Below, piece by piece: positions 28,038 to 36,897 of a stretch of DNA of 64,000 nt (positions are counted from its first letter, which is position 1; each line of letters starts with the position of its first letter). The notes under the pieces were generated by a model, which saw only the letters and a program-made list of their open reading frames with translations, did no database searches and was not told the origin of the DNA. The translations under genes were made by a program, and so were the position numbers. This DNA is from Blastomonas aquatica (GTDB lineage Bacteria > Pseudomonadota > Alphaproteobacteria > Sphingomonadales > Sphingomonadaceae). Where the stretch lies: contig NZ_BMGD01000002.1 in the NCBI RefSeq assembly GCF_014639875.1, positions 744,001-808,000 of the forward strand. The letters are read 5' to 3'.

Positions 28038-29545
28038 TGCCGGCACCTCTGCGCCATGGCGCGCGACGCTGGACCAATTATCACGGCACGGCGTCTGCCA
28101 ATCTTGCTGACCTTGTCGAACTGATCAACAGCACCGCCGATGGTGCTCGGGCAGCGCTGCGCGAGGTGGCAGGCGATGTGCTGGCACTGATGCAGCAGGC
28201 GCGCGAGGTGGGAATTCAGATTCGCCCATTGGGCTCGGGCTGGTCGCCATCTCCGATCTGCATCGTCGACCACGGTTGGCTGATCGAAACCCGCCGGGTC
28301 AACCGATGCTTCCAGCTGGTGGCGGGCGATGTTGCGCCCGGGATCGATGTCTCCACTCTGATGCTGGTGCAGGCAGGCGCGACGATCGACGAGGTCAACG
28401 ACAGTGCTGAAGAGCTTGGCCTGTCGCTGACGACAGGCGGGGCCAGTAACGGCCAGACACTAGCGGGGGCGGCGGCCACCGGAACGCATGGCAGCGTGCT
28501 GACTGCAGGCGGCATCCAGGATCACATCCGCGCGCTGCAGGTGGTGACGCCATCGGGAATCTTCTGGGTCGAGCCCAGCCAGGCGGTAATGGCGCCAGAT
28601 TTTGTTGCAGATACCGGGAGCATCATCCTGCGCGACGACGATGTGTTTGCCGCATGCCTTGTCGCGGTAGGCGCGATGGGGTTCGTCACGGCTTTGGTGA
28701 TCGAATGCGAGCCAATCTATATGGTGCGCAACATCCAGAAGCGCGCGCGATTGACCCGGGGGCACATCACCCAATTGGCTCGGGGCGGCTTTCGCGACTT
28801 CTCACGCGAGATGGCGCTCGATGAAGACCCTTATTTCGTTCAGGTTATCCTCAACCCGTTCGATCCGTTCGACAAGGATGCGTTGTTGCGGATGCTATAT
28901 CGCCGCGCGTTCGACCCTTCGATCCCGCCGCCGCCGCGCCCATTGGCTGGCGCCGGCTATGATGCGCTGACGCTGATCGGCAAGGCGATGGCGGGGTTCG
29001 ATCTGTTTCGCGCCGACATATTGCAGCTGGCAATGCGCGCGGGCTATGCGGTGCAGCGCGATATCGATGATCCTGAGGCAGTGGCGACCTGGGGCCATAC
29101 GACCGAGCCGCACAACCCCATTGCAAATCTGTTCAACGGATCGGTGACCCTGGCCAGGGACGATCTCGACCGCGCGTTCGATCCGATGATCGAGGCGTTC
29201 ATCAGTGGGGGCGGGGGCACGGTAGTGACGCTGCGGTTCATGAAACGCGCTGCCGGGCTGCTCGCGCCCGCACGCTTTGCGGACAATGTCGTGATCGATT
29301 TCGATGGACCGCGCAGCGATGTCAGCCATCGCAGCTATCGCGCGGTGATCACGCGGCTTGATGCGATGGGGATCCGGTTCACCCGTCATTGGGGCAAGAC
29401 CAACGATCTGGATGCTGCCCGGGTGGCGCAGGATTATGGCGACGAATATCAACGTTTCCGCGCCGCACAACGCCGATTAATGCCCGATCCCGGCGATCTG
29501 GCGGTGTTCGGCAGTGACTGCCTGGTGCATTTGGGATTGATCTGA
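28037..29545 (+). CDS. FAD-linked oxidoreductase of the VAO/PCMH family
   Basis: 502 residues from the ATG at 28037. The N-terminal half is an FAD-binding-4 domain: IRPLGSGWSPSPIC, a beta strand run, VQAGATIDEVN and the pyrophosphate loop TTGGASNGQTLAGAAATGTHGS. The C-terminal substrate domain resembles D-arabinono-lactone / alditol oxidase relatives (FMKRAAGLLAPARF, RFTRHWGKTNDLD). Such enzymes oxidise alcohols or lactones with oxygen or a carrier. The substrate is unknown. It is coupled to the small upstream membrane protein. Confidence 0.82.
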   Translation: MPAPLRHGARRWTNYHGTASANLADLVELINSTADGARAALREVAGDVLALMQQAREVGIQIRPLGSGWSPSPICIVDHGWLIETRRVNRCFQLVAGDVAPGIDVSTLMLVQAGATIDEVNDSAEELGLSLTTGGASNGQTLAGAAATGTHGSVLTAGGIQDHIRALQVVTPSGIFWVEPSQAVMAPDFVADTGSIILRDDDVFAACLVAVGAMGFVTALVIECEPIYMVRNIQKRARLTRGHITQLARGGFRDFSREMALDEDPYFVQVILNPFDPFDKDALLRMLYRRAFDPSIPPPPRPLAGAGYDALTLIGKAMAGFDLFRADILQLAMRAGYAVQRDIDDPEAVATWGHTTEPHNPIANLFNGSVTLARDDLDRAFDPMIEAFISGGGGTVVTLRFMKRAAGLLAPARFADNVVIDFDGPRSDVSHRSYRAVITRLDAMGIRFTRHWGKTNDLDAARVAQDYGDEYQRFRAAQRRLMPDPGDLAVFGSDCLVHLGLI

Positions 29546-29580
29546 TTTGCAACGCGCCGGGCCACAGAGGTGCACAAAGC

Positions 29581-29609
29581 TTGACAAAATGGCGGTGGCG
29601 CGGTGTTAG
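29581..29609 (+). promoter_or_regulatory. Candidate sigma-70-type promoter for aspS
   Basis: A perfect TTGACA at 29581-29586 is followed by a 17-base spacer and TGTTAG at 29604-29609, about 75 bp before the aspS ATG. The -35 is ideal and the -10 weak, a common form in GC-rich alphaproteobacteria. Confidence 0.5.
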
Positions 29610-29682
29610 CCGCACCATCGACTTGCCCTGCAGACCGCGGGGTCACGGCGCTTGTTTTCACGATCAGGATTGATGGTTTCCC

Positions 29683-31461
29683 ATGCACGCATATCGTACC
29701 CACAGTTGCACCGCGCTCCGCGCATCCGATGTCGGCGAGCAGGTTCGCCTGTCGGGCTGGGTCCATCGCAAGCGTGATCATGGCAATCTGCTTTTCATCG
29801 ACCTGCGCGACCATTACGGCCTGACCCAGATCGTCACTGATTCCGACAGCCCGGCTTTTGCCGCGCTCGAACGGCTGCGCGTCGAAAGCGTCGTCACGGT
29901 GACCGGTACGGTGGTTGCCCGCTCGGCTGAAACCGTGAACACCAACCTGCCCACTGGCGAGATCGAGGTGCGCGCAGGCGAAGTTGTGGTTCAATCGGCT
30001 GCCGACGAACTGCCGATGCCGGTGGCGGGCGAGCAGGAATATCCCGAGGATATCCGCCTGCGCTACCGCTTCCTGGATCTGCGCCGCGAACGGCTGCACC
30101 GCAACATCATGCTGCGTTCGCAGGTCATCGCCTCGTTGCGCAAGCGGATGGTCGATCAGGGCTTCACCGAATTCCAGACTCCGATCCTGACCGCATCTTC
30201 GCCCGAAGGCGCGCGCGATTATCTCGTTCCCAGCCGCGTGCACCCCGGCAAGTTCTATGCGCTGCCGCAGGCGCCGCAGATGTTCAAGCAGCTGCTGATG
30301 GTCGCAGGCTTTGATCGCTATTTTCAGATCGCGCCGTGCTTCCGCGACGAAGACGCGCGCGCCGATCGCAGCCCGGGCGAATTCTACCAGCTCGACCTCG
30401 AGATGAGCTTCGTGACGCAGGACGATGTGTTCGCCGCGCTCGAGCCTGTGCTCGGCGGCGTGTTCAAGGAGTTCGCCAACGGCAAGGCCGTCACCGAAGG
30501 CGCGTTTCCGCGCATTCCTTACCGCGAGTCGATGTTGAAGTACGGATCGGACAAGCCCGATCTGCGCAACCCGCTGGTGATCAGCGATGTCACCGATCAT
30601 TTCATTGGATCGGGCTTTGGCCTGTTCGACAAGATCGTGGGTTCAGGCGGCAAGGTCCGTGCGATCCCCGCCCCCGGCGCGGGCGCGATCAGCCGCAAGT
30701 TCTTTGACGATATGAACGACTGGGCACGCAGCGAGGGCCATGCGGGCCTGGGTTACATCAACATCCGCGACGGCGTCCCTGGCGGCCCGATCGCCAAGAA
30801 CCATGGCGAGGAAGGCACCGCCAAGCTGATCGCCGAACTCGGCCTTGGCCCGAATGACGGCGTGTTCTTCGCGGCGGGCAAGGAGCTTCAGGCGGCCAAG
30901 CTCGCAGGCGCGGCGCGCACCCGGGTGGGTGAGCAGCTGAACCTGATCGAACAAGGCGTGTTCAAGTTCTGCTGGATCGTCGATTTCCCGATGTTCGAAT
31001 ATGACGAGGACGCCAAGAAGATCGATTTCAGCCACAACCCGTTCTCGATGCCGCAGGGCGAGATGGAAGCGCTGGAGACGATGGACCCGCTCGACATCCT
31101 CGCCTGGCAGTACGACATCGTCTGCAACGGTGTTGAGCTGTCCTCGGGCGCGATCCGGAACCATCGCCCGGATATCATGTACAAGGCATTCGAAATCGCC
31201 GGCTACACCAAGGAAGACGTCGAGAAGAACTTCTCAGGCATGATCAATGCGTTCAAGTTCGGCGCACCGCCGCACGGAGGGTCGGCTCCCGGGGTCGATC
31301 GCATGGTGATGCTGCTTGCTGATGAACCCAACATCCGCGAGGTCGTGCTATTCCCGATGAACCAGAAGGCCGAGGACCTGATGATGGGCGCGCCGTCGCC
31401 GGTCAGCCTCAAGCAGCTGCGCGAACTCAACATCAGGGTAGCCGAGCCGCCCAAGGGCTGA
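29683..31461 (+). CDS. aspS: Aspartate-tRNA ligase
   Basis: 592 residues, the full bacterial length. It has an N-terminal OB-fold anticodon domain ([23 protein letters not shown]), the class II catalytic core with motif 2 [19 protein letters not shown], a GAD insertion domain (residues about 290-420) and motif 3 [14 protein letters not shown]. Many alphaproteobacterial enzymes are non-discriminating and also charge tRNA-Asn; this cannot be told here. It is a single gene with its own probable promoter. Confidence 0.97.
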   Translation: MHAYRTHSCTALRASDVGEQVRLSGWVHRKRDHGNLLFIDLRDHYGLTQIVTDSDSPAFAALERLRVESVVTVTGTVVARSAETVNTNLPTGEIEVRAGEVVVQSAADELPMPVAGEQEYPEDIRLRYRFLDLRRERLHRNIMLRSQVIASLRKRMVDQGFTEFQTPILTASSPEGARDYLVPSRVHPGKFYALPQAPQMFKQLLMVAGFDRYFQIAPCFRDEDARADRSPGEFYQLDLEMSFVTQDDVFAALEPVLGGVFKEFANGKAVTEGAFPRIPYRESMLKYGSDKPDLRNPLVISDVTDHFIGSGFGLFDKIVGSGGKVRAIPAPGAGAISRKFFDDMNDWARSEGHAGLGYINIRDGVPGGPIAKNHGEEGTAKLIAELGLGPNDGVFFAAGKELQAAKLAGAARTRVGEQLNLIEQGVFKFCWIVDFPMFEYDEDAKKIDFSHNPFSMPQGEMEALETMDPLDILAWQYDIVCNGVELSSGAIRNHRPDIMYKAFEIAGYTKEDVEKNFSGMINAFKFGAPPHGGSAPGVDRMVMLLADEPNIREVVLFPMNQKAEDLMMGAPSPVSLKQLRELNIRVAEPPKG

Positions 31462-31511
31462 TCGCCGGGCGTTGCTTGAGACGGCTGTGAAACTGTGATA
31501 CTGCGGCGGTC

Positions 31512-31862
31512 ATGAAAAATGTGACCATCGCACTGGATGACGAGACCCATCGGCTGGCGCGGATCCGTGCCGCCGAACTGGGCACGTCGCTATCGGCCAT
31601 GGTCAAGGCGTATCTGCAGGGTGTCGCGGCAGGTGATGCGCCTGCCGGGCCGCCGCCAGCCGGAGTCCGCGAGATGCCCCAGACGTTCATGCCCGCGCCG
31701 TCGCTCCCGCCGGCAAGCGATTTCGTGCCGCTGAAAAAGCCCCGGCAGCCAGGTGCGCTCCGGGGAAAAATCCGGATGTCGGAGGATTTCGATGAGACCC
31801 CGCAATGGCTGATCGATGCCATGGAGGGCAAGGATGACGGCGAGCTTTGGCCGGCCAAGTAG
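31512..31862 (+). CDS. Putative antitoxin with ribbon-helix-helix N-terminus (VapB-like)
   Basis: 116 residues. Residues 1-40 (NVTIALDDETHRLARIRAAELG) look like a ribbon-helix-helix DNA-binding domain. A Pro-rich linker of about 45 residues follows. The C-terminus (RGKIRMSEDFDETP, LIDAMEG) resembles the PIN-toxin-binding tail normally found on Phd/AbrB-type VapB antitoxins. It is 15 bp upstream of a PIN toxin gene, so a type II toxin-antitoxin pair, usually autoregulated, is likely. Confidence 0.72.
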   Translation: MKNVTIALDDETHRLARIRAAELGTSLSAMVKAYLQGVAAGDAPAGPPPAGVREMPQTFMPAPSLPPASDFVPLKKPRQPGALRGKIRMSEDFDETPQWLIDAMEGKDDGELWPAK

Positions 31863-31877
31863 GCAGGTGCCACGTTC

Positions 31878-32258
31878 ATGCGGCTGATACTCGATACCCG
31901 CGTGCTGCTGTGGTGGTTGCAGGACAGCGCCCGGCTGGGACCGCGCGCGAGAGCGCTTATCGCGGATTCGGATAATCAGGTGCTGGTCAGCATCGCCACT
32001 CCCTGGGAGATTTCGGTGAAGCATCGCATTGGCAAGATGGACGACAGCGGCGCTGCAGTGATGGATGCCTTGCTCGACCAGGGTATGGCTGTGGTCGATC
32101 TTGCGCCAGCGCATTTGAGGGTGCTTGAAGCCATGCCGCTCCACCACCGCGATCCGTTCGATCACCTGATCATAGCTCAGGCGCTTTGTGATCGAGCCGC
32201 CGTTATTACCGACGATGCGATGTTTCCTGAATACGGCGTTCGCTGCATCCCCGCCTGA
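31878..32258 (+). CDS. PIN-domain toxin, VapC-like ribonuclease
   Basis: 126 residues. The PIN-fold acidic residues are visible: Asp6 in LILDTRVLLWWL, Glu44 in PWEISVK, Asp92/Asp95 in HHRDPFDHLIIAQA and Asp112/Asp113 in TDDAMF. Family members of this subgroup usually read LDTHVLLWW; here the His is Arg. VapC toxins cleave tRNA or rRNA when freed from the antitoxin encoded just upstream. Confidence 0.85.
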   Translation: MRLILDTRVLLWWLQDSARLGPRARALIADSDNQVLVSIATPWEISVKHRIGKMDDSGAAVMDALLDQGMAVVDLAPAHLRVLEAMPLHHRDPFDHLIIAQALCDRAAVITDDAMFPEYGVRCIPA

Positions 32259-32358
32259 TACACCTGGCAGTGATCATCCGCACACCATTGGGCCATGACT
32301 CGGACCAGAAACATGTTACATTTCAGCAGATTCGGATGGAGATCTGCTGAGGCGATCT

Positions 32359-33348
32359 GTGGGGGCTGCGAACGTGAATAACCTAAGGGCAAAGGCGGTG
32401 GAGACAGCGCGCGCGGTTGCTGCGGCACTCGCAATGGTGGCGGGCCTCAGTGCGGTTCCTGCATCTGCCGAAACGCTGACCATCGAGGGCCTTTACCCGG
32501 CGCGCACGCGCGCAGCGGCCGATGTCGAATCTCTGGTTGTCGAACGCTTCGGCGGGCGCGACGGGCGCGCGCTGTCTTTCGCGCTTGAGGGGATGCTCGC
32601 GGAACTATCGGTTTATGGTCAGCCTTATTTTCGCGTGGTTGCCGAACGATCGACCGCGCCGGCCGATGCGGTGCTGTCAGGAATTGCGGATGCGGTGGTC
32701 GAAAGCCAGAGTATCGAGGAGACGCGCAAGGAGTGCGTTGAAGAGGACGGCAATGGTAAGTGCCTGCGCAAGGAGGACGTCAAGATCAAGTGCCAACGCC
32801 GGACTGTGACGCTCAACCCCTCGGTACGCATGGCACGGATCGATGACGGTGCGATTGTCTACCAGCGACAGATCTACCAGCGCGATCAGATCGTGATCTG
32901 TCCTGACCGGAATGCCAGTCGCAGCGTCCCCGATACGGTCGATGCCTTGATCGGCAATGTGGTTGCAGAGGTCAGGCTCGACATTGCGCCTGTCTATCGC
33001 ACCGAATCCATCCGCGTGCTCGAGGTGCGCAAGGGGCTTGACAAGGACCAATCCAATCGGTTCCGGGAAGCGCTCAAGGCCACCGATCGCAATCCGCAGG
33101 GTGCGTGCGACATCTGGCAGGCGCTCGATGGCGAGGTGCCTGGACAAAGCTCTATTGTCTTCAACCTGGCGCTGTGCGCAGAACAGCGCGGCGAGCTTGA
33201 CGATGCGCTGGTGCGTTATCGCCAGGCTCAGACGCTGCTGCCGCGCGAGCGCGGCATCAATGCTGCGTTCGATCGTATCAATGCGCGCCAAGCGGCAGAA
33301 GCCGATTACGCCGAGCGCGAAACAAGGGTATCTGAGGACCGCCGATGA
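32359..33348 (+). CDS. Exported protein of unknown function with C-terminal TPR-like region
   Basis: 329 residues from a GTG at 32359 with GAGG seven bases upstream; a second GTG lies 15 bases later. A signal peptide (VAAALAMVAGLSAVPASAE) is followed by about 200 residues with alternating strands, a Cys-rich patch (KECVEEDGNGKCLRKEDVKIKC) and repeated ARIDDGAIVYQRQIYQ-type strands. Residues 230-300 look like TPR helices (FNLALCAEQRGELDDALVRYRQAQ). I do not recognise the family. Its stop overlaps the ppk2 ATG (ATGA), so the genes are coupled. Confidence 0.75.
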   Translation: MGAANVNNLRAKAVETARAVAAALAMVAGLSAVPASAETLTIEGLYPARTRAAADVESLVVERFGGRDGRALSFALEGMLAELSVYGQPYFRVVAERSTAPADAVLSGIADAVVESQSIEETRKECVEEDGNGKCLRKEDVKIKCQRRTVTLNPSVRMARIDDGAIVYQRQIYQRDQIVICPDRNASRSVPDTVDALIGNVVAEVRLDIAPVYRTESIRVLEVRKGLDKDQSNRFREALKATDRNPQGACDIWQALDGEVPGQSSIVFNLALCAEQRGELDDALVRYRQAQTLLPRERGINAAFDRINARQAAEADYAERETRVSEDRR

Positions 33349-34124
33349 GTATCCAGCTATCCGATTTCGAAAAAGGCGCGTCCCTCGATGGCGATTATGC
33401 CGATACGCTGAAATCTTTGCAGGTGCGGCTCTCGCACGCACATGCACGGCACATCGTCCATGGTCGCCGCGCGATCATCGTCCTGGAAGGCTGGGATGCT
33501 GCGGGTAAGGGCGGGGTCATCAAGCGCATGACCGCCGAATGGGACCCGCGCTACTTCCATGTTTGGCCGATTAGCGCGCCCACGCCCTACGAGAAGGACC
33601 GGCATTTCCTGTGGCGGTTCTGGCAGAAACTGCCTGGCAGCCGTGAAGTATGCGTGTTCGACAGGTCTTGGTATGGCCGGGTACTGGTCGAGCGGGTCGA
33701 GGGCTTCGCCAGCGAGCGCGAATGGAAGCGCGGTTATGACGAGATCAACGAGTTCGAGGCGCAGCAGGTCGATGGCGGGACAACGATCATAAAGCTGTTC
33801 CTCCATGTCACCCAGGCGACGCAGGACAAACGGCTGGCCGACCGGCTTTCGGTGCCTGAAAAACGCTGGAAGGTAACGGCAGAGGATTTTCGCAATCGGG
33901 GCAAGCGGGATGATTATCTCGCCGCGATCCATGCGATGTTCAAGCAGACCGATACACGCTGGGCGCCCTGGGCGGTGTTTGACGCCAACAACAAGAAAGC
34001 CGCACGCATCGCGGCTCTGACGTATCTGGCCGATCGGCTCGATGCTACCGTGCCCAAGGACCTGCCGGACGCCGACCCAGCGTTGGTGGCGATGGCGCGG
34101 GATGCATTTGGCTACAAAGGCTGA
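33345..34124 (+). CDS. ppk2: Polyphosphate kinase 2 family protein
   Basis: 259 residues. The PPK2 core shows Walker A LEGWDAAGKGGVIKR (Lys55), the lid FDRSWYGRVLVERVEGF and the EFEAQQV segment. PPK2 enzymes use polyphosphate to phosphorylate nucleoside mono- or diphosphates. The single-domain length fits the short classes; which nucleotide is used cannot be told. It overlaps the upstream exported-protein gene by 4 bp. ppk1 and ppx lie about 13 kb away. Confidence 0.93.
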   Translation: MSIQLSDFEKGASLDGDYADTLKSLQVRLSHAHARHIVHGRRAIIVLEGWDAAGKGGVIKRMTAEWDPRYFHVWPISAPTPYEKDRHFLWRFWQKLPGSREVCVFDRSWYGRVLVERVEGFASEREWKRGYDEINEFEAQQVDGGTTIIKLFLHVTQATQDKRLADRLSVPEKRWKVTAEDFRNRGKRDDYLAAIHAMFKQTDTRWAPWAVFDANNKKAARIAALTYLADRLDATVPKDLPDADPALVAMARDAFGYKG

Positions 34125-34164
34125 AACGCGCCAGTCTACGCACTGCCGGATCGTCGGTGCAAGC

Positions 34165-34620
34165 TCACTTGGGGCGCTTGACCTTGCGGAAGGGCACGAA
34201 CTTGTTCAGCGCGCAGCTACCGAGAGGCGCGCGCGCAAGCATGTCCTGCACCAATATGATGTCTCCGGCGCAAAGCCGGGGGACCGGTGAGCTTGAGATC
34301 ATGGCGTTGTCGCGCGCGCGCGGGCAGCCGAGATAGGGCGAATTGACGTAAACCACCGATCCAGCGTCATACAGCAGCACATTGTCGGACGCAGCGCTGG
34401 AGCGACGCAACCGGGTTTGCGGAATGCAGGATACAGGGGCACCTGCCACCCTGTCTTTCAGGTACAAGTTGGCGATCGTCGCCCCGCGTTGGTCGAGCGC
34501 TGCGATCGCCGCCAGCGTTTTTTCGCTGACATCGGCGGCGTCGTCACGCTCTTCGGCAAACAGCGGAGCGGTGCAGGCTATCGCCGCACATGCGAGCAGG
34601 GCAGGAAATTTTAGCATCAT
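34165..34620 (-). CDS. Exported protein of unknown function
   Basis: 151 residues from the tandem ATG codons at 34620/34617; the second has the better distance to AAAGGA. A signal peptide (FPALLACAAIACTAPLFAEE) precedes a small domain with four scattered cysteines (SCIPQTRLRR, LGCPRARD, RLCAGD, LGSCALNKF), so disulphides in the periplasm are plausible. The pattern is seen in short uncharacterised sphingomonad proteins. Convergent with ppk2 (40 bp gap). Confidence 0.72.
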   Translation of the reverse strand: MMLKFPALLACAAIACTAPLFAEERDDAADVSEKTLAAIAALDQRGATIANLYLKDRVAGAPVSCIPQTRLRRSSAASDNVLLYDAGSVVYVNSPYLGCPRARDNAMISSSPVPRLCAGDIILVQDMLARAPLGSCALNKFVPFRKVKRPK

Positions 34621-34687
34621 GCATCCTTTCGTCCACCCCCGGTTCAAGATGCAAGACTACACCCGATCCGTTTCATCCGCCAGCGGC

Positions 34688-35107
34688 TTACCAGACGCCG
34701 GTATTGGGCATCGAGGCCCAGGGTTCGGCCGGCGGCAGATGACCATCCTGCAACAACTCGACCGATATACCGTCGGGGCTGCGGACGAACGCCATGTGGC
34801 CATCGCGGGGAGGGCGATTGATCGTCACGCCGGCATCCATCAGCCGCTGGCAGGTCTCGTAGATATTCTCGACCCGGTATGCGAGGTGTCCGAAGTTGCG
34901 CCCGCCGGTGTACACCTCAGGATCCCAGTTGTGGGTGAGTTCAACCTCGGCGATCCCTTCCTGCCCCGGGGCGGCGAGGAAGATCAGCGTGAACCGGCCC
35001 TGCTCGCTGTCGAAACGCTTGGTTTCCTTCAGTCCGATCAGCTCGAAAAATTCGATGGTGGCATCCGGATCAGTGACGCGGATCATCGTATGGAGAAATT
35101 TGGTCAT
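34688..35107 (-). CDS. gloA: Lactoylglutathione lyase (glyoxalase I)
   Basis: 139 residues of the VOC metalloenzyme family. It converts the methylglyoxal-glutathione hemithioacetal to lactoylglutathione. Metal ligands are visible as His6 (FLHTMIRV), the Glu of VELTHNWD, the His of NFGHLAYRV and the late Glu of SVELLQDG. Length and motifs match the short bacterial GloA. It lies alone on the minus strand. Confidence 0.93.
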   Translation of the reverse strand: MTKFLHTMIRVTDPDATIEFFELIGLKETKRFDSEQGRFTLIFLAAPGQEGIAEVELTHNWDPEVYTGGRNFGHLAYRVENIYETCQRLMDAGVTINRPPRDGHMAFVRSPDGISVELLQDGHLPPAEPWASMPNTGVW

Positions 35108-35237
35108 TATGCTCTGCTCGGTTTGTCGCAGTTAAGACACGGTTCATCGCAGCAAGACTAATCGATCTGGTGTGCCGTCAGGGTGTCATCACCCGGTGAC
35201 TATAGGCGGTGCGCAGGGCATTGGAAGGGATATGATC

Positions 35238-35987
35238 ATGGTTGAGGGCGGGGAATACAGTGGCACGGACAAACGCGGCTGGCTGGCAGGCAACGTGCTG
35301 CTGGCAGGTGCCGGCATCCTTGCTCTGGGAATGGTCGCCGGCGGATATCTGCTGGGTGACGGGCTGTTGCGTGCCAAGCAGGCCGATCGATCGGTGACCG
35401 TGCGCGGGCTGGCCGAGAAGAACGTGACCGCAGACCTTGCCACCTGGACCATCGCTTATTCGGCGCAGGCCGAAGATCTTGCCAGCGCGCAAACCGATAT
35501 CGACGCCGATACCAAGGCGTTGCGCGGGTTCTTCACCGAACTGGGCTTCGACGGCGATGCCCTGCAGCCCACAGGTGCCAATGTCTCGCAGTTCAACAAC
35601 AATTACGGCTCCACCACCTACACCATCCGCCAGCGGATGTCGCTGCGCACCAACGATATCGCCAAGGCGCAGGCCGCGGTGAAGCGCCAGTTCGACCTGA
35701 TCAAGCGTGGTGTCGTGCTCGAGGAAGGCTCGGGCATGGCTTACAGTTTCACCAAGCTCAACGACATCAAACCCACGATGGTGGCAGAAGCAACCAAGGA
35801 CGCGCGCGCATCGGCCGAACAGTTCGCGCAGGATAGCGGCACCGGTGTCGGCGGGATCAAGAGCGCAACCCAGGGCTATTTCTCGGTTGAATCGCGCGAT
35901 GGCGACAGCGGCGGAAGCTGGGGAGTGAGCGATACACCCTATAAAAAGGTCCGCGTCGTCACGACCGTGGATTTCTATCTGGATTGA
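35238..35987 (+). CDS. SIMPL (DUF541) domain protein
   Basis: 249 residues from the ATG at 35238. This start is preferred over one at 35232 because the GGAAGGGA ribosome site then has proper spacing. A membrane segment at residues 18-40 (LLAGAGILALGMVAGGYLLG) is followed by a periplasmic SIMPL domain starting VTVRGLAEKNVTADLATW. The family is related to BP26 / YggE proteins, linked to oxidative-stress tolerance and channel-like oligomers. Function here is unproven. Confidence 0.85.
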   Translation: MVEGGEYSGTDKRGWLAGNVLLAGAGILALGMVAGGYLLGDGLLRAKQADRSVTVRGLAEKNVTADLATWTIAYSAQAEDLASAQTDIDADTKALRGFFTELGFDGDALQPTGANVSQFNNNYGSTTYTIRQRMSLRTNDIAKAQAAVKRQFDLIKRGVVLEEGSGMAYSFTKLNDIKPTMVAEATKDARASAEQFAQDSGTGVGGIKSATQGYFSVESRDGDSGGSWGVSDTPYKKVRVVTTVDFYLD

Positions 35988-36027
35988 CGCGCGCGGCACT
36001 GCCGCCGGTTGCGGGAGAGGTCGTCAG

Positions 36028-36849
36028 CTACTCTGGCTGGCCCTCCGCCTCGTCCAGCTGGCTGAGATTGGCGCGCGCGGTCCTTGCGATCGGGCCATCG
36101 GGGCGGACATCGATGGCCTGGTTCCAGTTTCTGCGGGCGATGTCATACCGACCTGCGGTCGCCGCGATGTTGCCCGCTTCGAGCGCAACCTCCGGATCGC
36201 GTGGGGCCAGCCGGGCAGCGATGTCGATGTCGGCCTGCGCCCGGTCGAGCTTGCCCTGGCGGCGCGCCAGCGTGGCCGACAGCAGCCAGGCCAGCGGGTC
36301 TTCGGGCACCAGCCGATGTGCTTCGGCGAAAGCCGCTTCGGCCTCTGTCGGCCTGCCTGCGATCACCAACGCGCGGGCCCGATCCAGATGAAGCTCTCCC
36401 AGCAGCAGCTTGGCGGAAATCCCGCCTGCCATTGCGGCATCGAAATAGGTCAGCGCAAGGTTTGCATCGCCCGAAGCGAGCGCAGCATTGCCGGCCTGGG
36501 TCCACAGGTTTGCTGCGCGGCTGTCATGCGCAAGCTCCGCATCGCGCGCTGCCGACACGAACGCATCCGCCGCCGCGCTCCAGCGACTGTCCTTGGCGTA
36601 GGCAAAGCCCAGGCAGTGCTGCGCAAAATAGCCTCCCCCGGCTATCAGCCATTCGTTCGCGGCGACGATACCGCTGGCTGGGTCGTCAGTGGCCATATCC
36701 ATGCAGGCATCGAAACGCGCTTCATCGTTGGGCGGAGCAGTGAAGGCGGGCGCAGCCGGCCCGATCGATGTCGCAGCGGCAGGCGCATCGACAGGTGCGG
36801 TCTGCAGCGCAGCAAGCATGATCAGTGCAGGGTAGAGGGGCAGGGGCAT
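36028..36849 (-). CDS. Tetratricopeptide-repeat protein, exported
   Basis: 273 residues. A short signal peptide (LYPALIMLAALQTAPVDA) and an Ala/Pro-rich linker lead to at least four TPR-like helix pairs between residues 75 and 270 (AGNAALASGDANLALTYFDAAM, AHRLVPEDPLAWLLSATLARRQG, AARLAPRDPEVALEAGNIAATAGRYDIARRNW). It is a probable periplasmic scaffold. No enzymatic motif is seen. It lies 48 bp downstream of an ATP-grasp gene on the same strand. Confidence 0.8.
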   Translation of the reverse strand: MPLPLYPALIMLAALQTAPVDAPAAATSIGPAAPAFTAPPNDEARFDACMDMATDDPASGIVAANEWLIAGGGYFAQHCLGFAYAKDSRWSAAADAFVSAARDAELAHDSRAANLWTQAGNAALASGDANLALTYFDAAMAGGISAKLLLGELHLDRARALVIAGRPTEAEAAFAEAHRLVPEDPLAWLLSATLARRQGKLDRAQADIDIAARLAPRDPEVALEAGNIAATAGRYDIARRNWNQAIDVRPDGPIARTARANLSQLDEAEGQPE

Positions 36850-36897
36850 GGTCGCAGGTCCTGTGTTGGTTCGGCACGGCGCATGGCGGGATCGACC

